Positions 18,645 to 26,663 of a DNA stretch of 38,676 bases are shown here, one piece after another (the stretch's first letter is position 1; every line of letters starts with the position of its first letter). The notes under the pieces are model-generated. The model was not told where the DNA came from and made no database searches. It worked only from the letters and a program-made list of their open reading frames with translations. The position numbers and the translations under genes were made by a program. Source of the DNA: Burkholderiaceae bacterium (lineage in GTDB: Bacteria > Pseudomonadota > Gammaproteobacteria > Burkholderiales > Burkholderiaceae); NCBI GenBank assembly GCA_947450225.1, contig CANFUO010000010.1, forward strand, positions 1-38,676, read 5' to 3'.

Positions 18645-19820
18645 TTAGTTAACTGTTTGTTTAATGGGGTGATGTTCAGACAATTCGTCGATATATCGAT
18701 ACATAGACATCCCCTCACGTTTTAAGAATTGGTTAACGGCATCATAAAAGCGCTCATCAAGTAGGAAGTGCATCGAATACAGGTTCACTGGAATAAGTCC
18801 ACGGTGGATTTTGTGTTCCCCTTGAGCACCTCCTTCAAAGACTTGAATTCTTTGCCCAATACAAAACTCAATATTTTGATAATAGGCAGTCTCAAAATGT
18901 AGATTTTTAATGAAACGTGTAGCACCCCAATAGCGTCCATAGGCTCGTTCTTGATGGGGATCACGATTTCTAAAAATCATTGAACTGGCCACTCTTTGCC
19001 CATCTTGGATAGCGAAAATCAGGTGAAGATAACGTGGCATTTGTGCGCCTATTTGCGCGAAAAATTCTCTGCTTAAATAGGGGGAGTTACCATGATTGAA
19101 GTAATTAGTCGCATAGCACTCATAAAAGAAGTCCCAATCTTGTTCAGTCATATTCTCGCCAGGAATATGAATATAGCTGACCCCTGCATCGATGACCGAC
19201 TGTCTTTCACGAAGAATATTATTGCGTCGTTTCTTATTGAGCGTGTATAAAAATTCCTCGAAATCAATTAAGAGTTCTCCGGGGTGTTCTATAGATTGAT
19301 TCTGCCAATGAAATTGAATAGATTCTCTTCTTAAAAATCCATGCTCTAAAAAAAGTGGTTCATCTTCTTCTTGAGGGAATAAAACATGGATTCCGGATAT
19401 TTTTTCTTCTTGGGCAAATACTTTTATAGCTTGTATTAACAGAGCTTTAGCTTGAATATCCTCTCCTAAAATGCGAGAACCAGGCACCGGTGTAAACGGG
19501 ATTGCGCTAAGTAATTTTGGATAATAGTTAAGCCCATGTTCTTTATAGGCATTAGCCCATGCCCAGTCAAACACATATTCTCCATAAGAGTGTGTTTTTA
19601 AATAGAGCGGCATAGCCGCGACTAATTGATTACTGGCATCATCCCACACTGTAAAGTGGCAGGGAGTCCAACCCGTGTTGGTACACGCACTCCCACTGTT
19701 CTCCATCGCCGATAAATATTCATACCGAATAAAGGGTGATGCATCCGGATGAGATAACAGACCATTCCAAGCATTACTTGAAATTTCTTGAATCGTTGAA
19801 AATATCTTGACTTGGTACAA
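18645..19820 (-). CDS. GNAT/FemAB-like protein (DUF482, PF04339)
   Basis: This 391-residue protein matches the peptidogalycan-biosynthesis/DUF482 family, which has an acyltransferase (GNAT/FemAB) fold. Visible landmarks are HPDASPFIRYEYLSAMENSGS at the N terminus, YGEYVFDWAWANAYKEHGLNYYPKLLSAIPFTPVPGSR, KKRRNNILRERQ and the C-terminal FEGGAQGEHKIHRGLIP. The precise acyl or aminoacyl donor is unknown. The start is TTG at 19820; the first in-frame ATG would cut into the conserved N terminus. It follows the CMD-like gene by 11 nt and is probably co-transcribed with it. Confidence 0.87.
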   Translation of the reverse strand: MYQVKIFSTIQEISSNAWNGLLSHPDASPFIRYEYLSAMENSGSACTNTGWTPCHFTVWDDASNQLVAAMPLYLKTHSYGEYVFDWAWANAYKEHGLNYYPKLLSAIPFTPVPGSRILGEDIQAKALLIQAIKVFAQEEKISGIHVLFPQEEDEPLFLEHGFLRRESIQFHWQNQSIEHPGELLIDFEEFLYTLNKKRRNNILRERQSVIDAGVSYIHIPGENMTEQDWDFFYECYATNYFNHGNSPYLSREFFAQIGAQMPRYLHLIFAIQDGQRVASSMIFRNRDPHQERAYGRYWGATRFIKNLHFETAYYQNIEFCIGQRIQVFEGGAQGEHKIHRGLIPVNLYSMHFLLDERFYDAVNQFLKREGMSMYRYIDELSEHHPIKQTVN

Positions 19821-19831
19821 GGAAATTTCAA

Positions 19832-20380
19832 TTAATGGTTTGTGTTTTCAGGGGCTATTCCTGTGGCAATTAAGAATCGAGAAACCATATTGTAGGCAGC
19901 TATAACAGCAACCATTTCAACAGTTGCTTGATTTCCAAGAGATTGAGTCAGGCGTTCCATGATAGCTTCTGGAACTTCAATTTCACGCGTCATTGCCAGA
20001 GTTAGAGCAACTACATCTTGTTCAATTGCGCTAAAAATAGAAGCGTTAAAAGCATCAGTACCTATTTTGCGAAGTTCATCAACTTGCTGTTGTGTACCGC
20101 CAGCTTTGAGTAACTCAGGAGCGTGATGAAAAAATTCATATTCCGCACGATTTAAAATAGCAACACCACACATACCAATTTCTTTATAACGCGCATCAAG
20201 CGAAAGATTTTCACGAACTTCTTTGAGCAAGGCATTCCAGCCGCGGGTCAAATTAGGGCTATTTAATAGCATGCGATCTAGATTTAAGAGAGTGCCGCCA
20301 CGTCTTTTACGTACAGCATCAACAATTTCTTTTGGTTCTTGAAGATCAATGGGTTGATAAGGGATAATTTGCTTTGTCAT
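19832..20380 (-). CDS. carboxymuconolactone decarboxylase/AhpD-like protein
   Basis: The 182-residue, mostly helical protein fits the CMD/AhpD fold: YKEIGMCGVAILNRAEYEFFHHAPELLKAGG carries the conserved family helix pair and the HH. Unlike AhpD it has no CxxC redox pair; a single Cys (C71) is in this region. That argues against peroxidase-reductase activity and for a CMD-like or unknown role. It is likely the first gene of a pair with the FemAB-like gene. It is divergent from the Rieske gene, with a 47-nt spacer that must hold both promoters. Confidence 0.82.
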   Translation of the reverse strand: MTKQIIPYQPIDLQEPKEIVDAVRKRRGGTLLNLDRMLLNSPNLTRGWNALLKEVRENLSLDARYKEIGMCGVAILNRAEYEFFHHAPELLKAGGTQQQVDELRKIGTDAFNASIFSAIEQDVVALTLAMTREIEVPEAIMERLTQSLGNQATVEMVAVIAAYNMVSRFLIATGIAPENTNH

Positions 20381-20427
20381 GTTTGTATTTATAAGTAAGT
20401 TAATAGAACTGTTATTTTATCGTCAAA

Positions 20428-20847
20428 ATGAATACTAGTCGTTTACCAATTCAAGATCCTATTGTGAAAAAAGGTGAGCTTATTTGTCATCAAGATTCCT
20501 TATCCTCAGGTGGAAAAGCATTTCGGTTTCAGGTGCAATGTGCCCAGATTGAAGCTTTTCCTGGGATGAATGCTGATGACGAGGATTATTTACCTGCGTT
20601 TTTGATTCAATATGGTGATCGTTATTATGCATATCTTAATCGCTGTGCTCATGTATCGATGGAACTCGATTGGAACCCTGGCGATGTATTTAATGAAGAG
20701 CAGACCTATATTGTCTGTGCTACCCATTACGCTGTATATGACCCCAGTAATGGTCAGTGTCTTGGTGGTCCTTGCCCAAAAGGTGCAAAATTAATTGCAC
20801 TACCCATCTATCAAATTGATCAGCAGATATATTTTGGAAGCTTATAG
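20428..20847 (+). CDS. Rieske [2Fe-2S] domain protein
   Basis: The 139-residue soluble protein is essentially one Rieske domain. The first ligand pair is CAH (C73, H75) and the second CATH (C97, H100), followed by the YDPSNGQCLGGPCPKGAKL loop. This size and lack of a membrane anchor fit a ferredoxin-type Rieske electron carrier or a stand-alone family member of unknown partner. No oxygenase gene is adjacent. It overlaps the convergent darP gene by 6 nt. Confidence 0.92.
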   Translation: MNTSRLPIQDPIVKKGELICHQDSLSSGGKAFRFQVQCAQIEAFPGMNADDEDYLPAFLIQYGDRYYAYLNRCAHVSMELDWNPGDVFNEEQTYIVCATHYAVYDPSNGQCLGGPCPKGAKLIALPIYQIDQQIYFGSL

Positions 20848-21357
20848 GTCTAGGGTTTTCAGTAACTGAAAAATTTCTCGGTATGATTTTGGGGGTTTAT
20901 TTTGTTCTTTTTCCTTACGGGCATTCCTGATTAAGGTTCTCAATTCCTGAACGTCAATCAGAGGGTGATCTTTAATAAAAAGCGTCAGATGTGAATCGCT
21001 CAGAACTAAGTCATCTCTTAGGCGCTCTAAATAATGAAACTTGGCTATTTCTGCTTTATTGACCCCTTGCAAAGCGTCTAATCGTTCTTGAATCGCATTT
21101 ACTTCATCATCATCATAAGCACGCATGAGTTTGCCAAGATATAAGGTATGGCGTTTAATGGCCCCAAAGGTTTTAATTTTGTGGGTTTCAAGTAATTTAT
21201 CTTTCAGCTGCTCATCTACTGGCAAAGATTTGATAGCATCACTACTGAGTTCAGACAAAGTCTTTGCAAGATCTTGTCTGGCCAACATTTTTCTTTTTAT
21301 CTCAGACTTACTAGGGCCAAAGTCTTCTTCTAAATCGTCATCATCCATAAAATTCAT
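20842..21357 (-). CDS. darP: ribosome biogenesis factor DarP (YjgA)
   Basis: The 171-residue protein begins with an acidic tract (DDDDLEEDFGPSKSEIKRKM) and continues with the YjgA landmarks SLPVDEQLKDKLLETHKIKTFGAIKRHTLYLGKLMR and a basic C terminus. DarP (DUF615) associates with late 50S ribosomal precursors and promotes peptidyl-transferase-centre maturation. Two nearby ATGs are possible starts, and the longer is chosen. It lies 5 nt after selO on the same strand. The stop overlaps the end of the Rieske gene. Confidence 0.95.
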   Translation of the reverse strand: MNFMDDDDLEEDFGPSKSEIKRKMLARQDLAKTLSELSSDAIKSLPVDEQLKDKLLETHKIKTFGAIKRHTLYLGKLMRAYDDDEVNAIQERLDALQGVNKAEIAKFHYLERLRDDLVLSDSHLTLFIKDHPLIDVQELRTLIRNARKEKEQNKPPKSYREIFQLLKTLDL

Positions 21358-21362
21358 TCATA

Positions 21363-22859
21363 TTAAGAGGAGCAGGAAACTTCAAGATGATCCGCCCATG
21401 AGGGTGGTAGCTGGGCAAACTCCTCAAACTCGGGTTGTTCATCAAAGGGGCGTGTGAGGCATTTTTGCAAAGATTGGGTCAAGGAGTGATCGCCATTCTG
21501 TGATTGAGTAATCGCCATTTGTGCAAGGTGTTGACGCAAAATATATTTCGGGTTGACAAGGTTCATGTTGCTGGCAATGACATCTTTTGGAATATGTAAT
21601 GTGTCGAGATACTTTACATATCGACTAATCCACGCATCATAGCTTGTGATATCTATGGCAAGATTTCTAATGATGGGATCTTGTGGCTGAACAACTATTT
21701 GCGCTAATTTTCGGAAGAAGTATGTGAAGTCTAGATGGTTCTGATCCATTAATTTGACTAAGTCTTGAATCAGTTGTGTCGATGTTTCATTCACCTCACC
21801 ACCAAAACCTAATTTATGTGACATGAGTTGTAAATAATCCTGTTGATACAAGTGTGCAAATCTAGACAGGATAGGTTGCAGATCGGCAATCGCGGCTTCC
21901 ATAGCTTCATCAGTATGATCAGACGCAATAATAGGCAAGAGCGCTTCTGCTAGCCGCACAAGATTCCAATAAAACACTTGGGGTTGATTGGAGTACGCAT
22001 ATCGACCTTGGGAATCCGTATGATTACAAATGTGATGGAAAGCAAATTTATCCATAAAGCCAAACGGGCCATAATCCAAGGTTAAACCTAAGATAGACAT
22101 ATTGTCGGTATTTAAAACGCCATGACAAAAACCGACAGCTTGCCATTTTGCAACTAGACTTGCGGAGCGCTTGAGTACTTCTTCAAATAGACTGACATAG
22201 GGCTTGGGGTGAGCGGCAAGATGCGGATAATGCTCTTGAATCACGTAATCAGTGAGAGTTTTTAGTTGTTGATGAAGGCCATTCGATGCGAAATGTTCAA
22301 AATGACCAAAACGAATGAAGCTAGGCGCCAAGCGCGTCACTATGGCAGCTGTTTCAGGAGTTTCTCTTAAAACAGTTGCAGGTGAAGCAGTAATTGCTAA
22401 AGCTCTGGTTGTTGGAATACCTAAACCATGCATTGCTTCAGAGCATAAAAATTCTCGAATCGAAGAACGAAGGACAGCACGACCATCACCCATTCGAGAG
22501 TAGGGGGTTTTACCAGCACCTTTGAGTTGCATCTCCCAGACCTGATCCTGATGTTTTATTTGCCCCAAGGTAATTGCTCTACCATCTCCAAGTTGACCTG
22601 CCCAGACGCCAAACTGATGGCCTGAATAGACACTCGCAAAGGCTTGTAGATGATTGGGCAGAGCATTACCCGTCAAAATATCGAGTGAGAGTTGATCTTG
22701 AATAAAACTACTATCAAGGCCAATATCCTGAGCAAGTCCGTGTGACACAGCAACCCAGTTAGGATGTGGAAGGGGGCTTGGATCTAGCGTGGTTAAAAAA
22801 TCAGACCCGAGTTCTAAAAAACCTTTAGAAAATGGCAGTGTACTAATCGTTGGATACAT
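21363..22859 (-). CDS. selO: protein adenylyltransferase SelO (YdiU)
   Basis: The 498-residue protein shows the complete SelO/YdiU pseudokinase-fold pattern. Visible are VYSGHQFGVWAGQLGDGRAI, QLKGAGKTPYSRMGDGRAVLRSS, the GFCHGVLNTDNMSILG metal/catalytic loop and LDYGPFGFMD. SelO transfers AMP from ATP to Ser, Thr or Tyr of target proteins and links to redox stress. The protein ends in CSS, the spot where animal SelO has selenocysteine and bacterial forms have Cys. It forms a pair with darP and is separated from the upstream Bug gene by 5 nt. Confidence 0.96.
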   Translation of the reverse strand: MYPTISTLPFSKGFLELGSDFLTTLDPSPLPHPNWVAVSHGLAQDIGLDSSFIQDQLSLDILTGNALPNHLQAFASVYSGHQFGVWAGQLGDGRAITLGQIKHQDQVWEMQLKGAGKTPYSRMGDGRAVLRSSIREFLCSEAMHGLGIPTTRALAITASPATVLRETPETAAIVTRLAPSFIRFGHFEHFASNGLHQQLKTLTDYVIQEHYPHLAAHPKPYVSLFEEVLKRSASLVAKWQAVGFCHGVLNTDNMSILGLTLDYGPFGFMDKFAFHHICNHTDSQGRYAYSNQPQVFYWNLVRLAEALLPIIASDHTDEAMEAAIADLQPILSRFAHLYQQDYLQLMSHKLGFGGEVNETSTQLIQDLVKLMDQNHLDFTYFFRKLAQIVVQPQDPIIRNLAIDITSYDAWISRYVKYLDTLHIPKDVIASNMNLVNPKYILRQHLAQMAITQSQNGDHSLTQSLQKCLTRPFDEQPEFEEFAQLPPSWADHLEVSCSS

Positions 22860-22864
22860 TCAAA

Positions 22865-23860
22865 CTATTCAACTTTACCGATAGTTTTTACAACATCAGC
22901 CATTTTTTTTGCATCAGCATTCCAATAGGTCTGAAATCCTGGTGCATCGAGATATTGAACGGGAGAGCCAGCACCTTCTAGTACGCTTTTTACTTTTTCA
23001 TCATTGGCAGCTAATCTGGCAGCGTCGCGTAATTTTTCAATGATTTCAGGTGGTACATTTGCTGGAACAAAAAGCCCTGACCACTGAGCAAATTCAATTT
23101 TTTTACCCATTTCTTTAAAACTTTTAACCTCTGGAAGACTTGCTAAGCGCGCATCACCCCAGTGGGCGAGGGCGCGAACTTTACCTGACTTGATATGTTG
23201 AACAATCGATGCTGGTCCAGTTGCAATCGCATCCAATTGTCCACCTAAAAGGCCAATGATGGCAGGTCCTGCACCTGTATAAGGAATATGCTTCATCTCA
23301 AAACCATCATTTAATTTAATCATCTCCATAGGGATGTGCATAGTCCCATAATTGCCTGAGGAGCCAAAATTATATTTACCAGAATTTTTCTTCATATCTG
23401 CTAAAAACTGTTCATACGTATTCCAAGGACTATCGGCCCGTACGACAAGAACGGTAGGATCTGCGGTAAAGCGGGCAATTGGTTTGAATTGATTGATTTG
23501 ATACGACATATCCTTACCTAAAATCTTATCTGCTTCAGGAATAATCGATATCGAGGAAAGGGTCATTAAAATGGTATAGCCATCAGGCTTGGCCTTTGAT
23601 ACAGCTGCCATACCAACGCCCCCACCAGCACCGGCTTTGTTTTCAATAATGATTGGTTGACCTAGTTGACGACTCATTGCTTCAGCTACAGGCCTAGCAA
23701 CCGTGTCTGCAACTCCTCCTGGAGGGAAAGGAACAACCATCGTAATCGTATGAGAAGGCCATTTTTCTTGAGCTTCAGTCGGTAAGGTGATAAAAAGACT
23801 ATAAAAAATAGAACAAGAAAGAAGAATATTTTTCACAGTATTAAAAATATAGTGTTTCAC
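22865..23860 (-). CDS. Bug-family tripartite tricarboxylate transporter substrate-binding protein
   Basis: The 331-residue protein has an N-terminal signal peptide (cut near residue 30, TEA/QEKWP), then the Bug/TctC pattern: ITMVVPFPPGGVADTVARPVAE, IIENKAGAGGGVGMAAVSKAKPDGYT, and HIPYTGAGPAIIGLLGGQLDA. These periplasmic receptors bind carboxylates or amides for TctAB-type permeases or for signalling. No tctA or tctB gene is in the window, so this is an orphan receptor. The start is GTG, supported by GAGGA 8 nt upstream. It lies directly before selO, with which it may share a transcript. Confidence 0.95.
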   Translation of the reverse strand: MKHYIFNTVKNILLSCSIFYSLFITLPTEAQEKWPSHTITMVVPFPPGGVADTVARPVAEAMSRQLGQPIIIENKAGAGGGVGMAAVSKAKPDGYTILMTLSSISIIPEADKILGKDMSYQINQFKPIARFTADPTVLVVRADSPWNTYEQFLADMKKNSGKYNFGSSGNYGTMHIPMEMIKLNDGFEMKHIPYTGAGPAIIGLLGGQLDAIATGPASIVQHIKSGKVRALAHWGDARLASLPEVKSFKEMGKKIEFAQWSGLFVPANVPPEIIEKLRDAARLAANDEKVKSVLEGAGSPVQYLDAPGFQTYWNADAKKMADVVKTIGKVE

Positions 23861-23939
23861 CTGATTTATCCTCTATAAATAATGTATAAAATCATTGTAA
23901 TGGTATCTTAACGACTCATATCAATACACACACCAATTT

Positions 23940-24776
23940 ATGCCTAATCGTATCCCCCACATTTTGACAATCGCTGGCTCGGATAGCGGTGGAGGCGCTG
24001 GTATTCAAGCTGACTTGAAGACAATGACTGCTTTTGGCTGTTATGGTATGTCTGCCATTACGGCGGTAACATCACAGAACTCGCTCGGAGTCCATTGGGT
24101 TGAATATCTAAGCCGGCAATCCGTGGATACCCAGATTCATGCAGTGGCAGCTGATTTTGGTGTGGGGGCCGTCAAAATTGGGATGTTAGGAAGTGCAGAC
24201 ATGGTGCAGTGCGTTGCTCAAGCCATTCAAAAATATGAGCTTTGTCATGTTGTCCTAGACCCAGTCTTGGTGGCAACCTCAGGTGCCCCTCTAGGAGATA
24301 AAGTAACAGCAAAAGCGATGCTCGAGTATTTATTCCCTCTTGCCGATGTAATCACTCCTAATTTATATGAGGCAAGTGTATTTTTAGATCGAGAAGTTAA
24401 AACCATCGATCAGATGAAACAAGCTGCTCAAGATTTTTTAAGACTTGGTCCTAAAGCTGTTGTGTTAAAAGGTGGGCACTTAGAAAACACGAATGAGTTA
24501 ATTGACATATTAGTTACTTCTGAAGGTGATGCATTTCATTGTGTAGAGTTTAAACACCCCAAAATAGACACTAAAAACTCTCATGGCACAGGTTGTACTT
24601 TGTCGTCCGCGATTGCTTGTGGATTAGGTGCAGGCTTATCCCTTGAAGAGTCAGTTGATGTGGCAATTGACTTTGTTCAGCAAGCCTTAAAGCATGGTAG
24701 TCAATTACAAATTGCACGTAGTGCGGGTCCCCTCTGGCACGCGTACGAGCTATATCCTCAATTACTCATAAAATAA
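23940..24776 (+). CDS. thiD: hydroxymethylpyrimidine/phosphomethylpyrimidine kinase
   Basis: The 278-residue ribokinase-fold enzyme has ILTIAGSDSGGGAGIQADLKT at the N terminus, DPVLVATSGAPL in the middle and the anion-hole NSHGTGCTLSSAIA near residue 220. ThiD phosphorylates HMP and HMP-phosphate to HMP-pyrophosphate for thiamine synthesis. No ThiE domain is fused. It converges on the thi operon and overlaps the thiE 3' end by 19 nt. It has its own promoter region, divergent from the Bug gene, and no TPP riboswitch is visible there. Confidence 0.97.
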   Translation: MPNRIPHILTIAGSDSGGGAGIQADLKTMTAFGCYGMSAITAVTSQNSLGVHWVEYLSRQSVDTQIHAVAADFGVGAVKIGMLGSADMVQCVAQAIQKYELCHVVLDPVLVATSGAPLGDKVTAKAMLEYLFPLADVITPNLYEASVFLDREVKTIDQMKQAAQDFLRLGPKAVVLKGGHLENTNELIDILVTSEGDAFHCVEFKHPKIDTKNSHGTGCTLSSAIACGLGAGLSLEESVDVAIDFVQQALKHGSQLQIARSAGPLWHAYELYPQLLIK

Positions 24777-25678
24777 GATTGTAATTTGTGTATCGATGCA
24801 GGGTAGTCATCAGACTGAATCACGGCTCTAACAACGGCGACCGAACCAACACCACTGCTGATAACTTGAGTCATATTGTTTTCATCAACGCCACCAATAC
24901 CCACTAATGCATAATCTTTAAGGAGTTGCGCGTAGCGACGAAGTCTTCCAAGTCCCTGGGGGGCTGTTTCCATCAACTTTAAAGTCGTTGGAAAAATAGC
25001 CCCTAGGGCAATATAGCTGGGTTGATAGCTAACGGCACGAAGCATTTCTGCATAGCCATGAGAACTGATTCCCAAACGCAGTCCTGCTCTCGCAATAGCC
25101 AATAAATCTGCACTCGCAATGTCTTCTTGTCCTAAATGGACCCCATAGGCTTGATGATCAATAGCAAGCTGCCAATGATCATTAATGAACAAATGGCATG
25201 AATAGTTTTTTACACAAGCAATCGCTTGTTGAATTTCTGCTTCGATCAATTCGGTTTGATCTGATTTAAATCGCAGTTGTATCGTTTGTACCCCAGCTTT
25301 TGCTAACCGTTCGACCCAAAGGGCGGATGGAGCAACTACATACAAGCCAAGGTTTTTAGGGCAGCTTAAGAATGCTTGAGTAGAAGTGTGGTCGATATCA
25401 AAGTCCAAAAGATCTGATGGCCAATGATGAAGATTAAATTGTGCAAGAGACTTTGTTTTTTTAGACCAGGCAAGTGCAATGACTTCAGCGTCTTTATTGA
25501 TAAATCCTAATTGCCAACAAGCCACTTTAACCATGCGATAGATTGCTTCATTTTTACTTAAATGAAAATCAGCTTGGGTTTCTCGTTGCTCAATCTGTAA
25601 GTCATGATGAGTATCAATCAGACCCTGTGCCAGCACTACCTCATCGGCACTCAAGTAAGCATTTAGGATTGATGCCAA
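24758..25678 (-). CDS. thiE: thiamine phosphate synthase with N-terminal extension
   Basis: From about residue 110 the product is a ThiE barrel: LGLYVV, TIQLRFK, LFINDHWQLAIDHQAYGVHLGQED, LGISSHGY, YIALGAIFPTTLK and ALVGIGGVDENN. ThiE joins HMP-pyrophosphate and thiazole phosphate. The open frame runs far upstream inside thiG without an ATG. I choose TTG at 25678 (306 residues, overlapping the thiG end by 16 nt) because AGGGA lies 7 nt before it; TTG at 25654 or GTG at 25636 are alternatives. The first ~108 residues (ADEVVLAQGLIDTHH to WPSDLLDFD) are not part of usual ThiE, about 210 residues long, and I do not recognise them. Confidence 0.9.
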   Translation of the reverse strand: MASILNAYLSADEVVLAQGLIDTHHDLQIEQRETQADFHLSKNEAIYRMVKVACWQLGFINKDAEVIALAWSKKTKSLAQFNLHHWPSDLLDFDIDHTSTQAFLSCPKNLGLYVVAPSALWVERLAKAGVQTIQLRFKSDQTELIEAEIQQAIACVKNYSCHLFINDHWQLAIDHQAYGVHLGQEDIASADLLAIARAGLRLGISSHGYAEMLRAVSYQPSYIALGAIFPTTLKLMETAPQGLGRLRRYAQLLKDYALVGIGGVDENNMTQVISSGVGSVAVVRAVIQSDDYPASIHKLQSYFMSN

Positions 25679-26463
25679 AATGGTGTCCCTAGAGTTGGAG
25701 TACTCGATTGTGCAACATGATTGGCAGGCATTGCGCCCGCTAAAAATGCATATCGACCAGCATTTACGGCTAAAGAGAATGCCTGTGCCATTTGAACCGG
25801 ATTCTGGGCCAGAGCAACTGCAGTGTTGAGTAAAACGCCATCGTATCCCCATTCCATTACCTGACTGGCATGGGACGGTAAACCAAGACCTGCATCAACA
25901 ATCATGGGGACGTTAATACGTTCGCGAAGAAGTTGTAGGGCATACGGATTACTTGGCCCTTTACCAGTCCCTATCGGAGCAGCCCAGGGCATGATTGCTT
26001 GACAACCAACATCGACTAAACGTTGGCATACAACTAAATCCTCAGTGCAGTAGGGGAGTACTTTAAAGTTATCTTTGATTAAAAGTCTAGCGGTTTCAAC
26101 TAAGTTTAAGGTGTCAGGTTGTAATGTGTAATCATCACCAATTAACTCTAGCTTAATCCAGTCCGTTTCAAAAACCTCACGTGCCATGTGGGCAATTTGA
26201 ATTACCTCATCAGGACGATGACATCCTGCTGTATTGGGTAATACTGGAATGTTAAGTTTCTTTAACAGGTCCCAAAAGCCACTAGAAATCTCGCTAGGAT
26301 TTGCACCTTGCCGGCGCAGAGAAGCTGTAACCATGGCTGGTTTTGCAATATGGATAGCATCTTCTAAAATTTGTGGCGATGGATAACGGGAAGTTCCCAG
26401 CAGTAAGCGGCTTGAAAACTGTTGTCCATACAAAGTAAAGCCAGAATCATTTTTAATCTGCAT
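25663..26463 (-). CDS. thiG: thiazole synthase
   Basis: The 266-residue TIM-barrel protein has the ThiG pattern: SRLLLGTSRYPSP, MVTASLRRQG, PNTAGCHRPDEV, KLELIGDDYTLQPDT, VVCQRLVDVGCQAIMPWAAPIGTGKGP and VPMIVDAGLGLPSHASQVMEWGYDGVLLNTAVA. ThiG makes thiazole phosphate from deoxyxylulose phosphate, ThiS thiocarboxylate and dehydroglycine from ThiO. It starts 2 nt after the thiS stop and its end overlaps the thiE start, so translation is probably coupled along the operon. Confidence 0.97.
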   Translation of the reverse strand: MQIKNDSGFTLYGQQFSSRLLLGTSRYPSPQILEDAIHIAKPAMVTASLRRQGANPSEISSGFWDLLKKLNIPVLPNTAGCHRPDEVIQIAHMAREVFETDWIKLELIGDDYTLQPDTLNLVETARLLIKDNFKVLPYCTEDLVVCQRLVDVGCQAIMPWAAPIGTGKGPSNPYALQLLRERINVPMIVDAGLGLPSHASQVMEWGYDGVLLNTAVALAQNPVQMAQAFSLAVNAGRYAFLAGAMPANHVAQSSTPTLGTPFWHQS

Positions 26464-26465
26464 GT

Positions 26466-26663
26466 TTAGCCGCCAGTCACGGGAGAGATAATTTCAATAC
26501 GATCGTTTTCTTGAAGGATAGTAGATCCGTAATGAACTTTAGCAACAAATTGACAATTAATTGAAATCGCAAAAGGATTTTTAGGTTGTAAAAGATCAAG
26601 TACCGCATCTAAATGCATAGGGCTGGCAAACTCTTGTTGTTGATGATTAACAAATATTTTCAT
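26466..26663 (-). CDS. thiS: sulfur carrier protein ThiS
   Basis: An ATG at 26663 gives 65 residues beginning MKIFVNHQQQEF and ending ISPVTGG. The C-terminal Gly-Gly is the ubiquitin-like tail that is adenylated and turned into a thiocarboxylate to supply thiazole sulfur. A longer frame opens upstream inside thiO, but the family starts at MKIFVN. The start overlaps the end of thiO by 17 nt and the stop is 2 nt before thiG. No thiF-like activating enzyme is in the window. Confidence 0.95.
   Translation of the reverse strand: MKIFVNHQQQEFASPMHLDAVLDLLQPKNPFAISINCQFVAKVHYGSTILQENDRIEIISPVTGG

Noticed and set aside
25679..25852. Longer thiE start at ATG 25852
   Set aside because: It would overlap thiG by 190 nt and the added residues (Cys- and Ser-rich) are a shifted read of thiG, not protein-like. 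A TTG with AGGGA upstream fits better.
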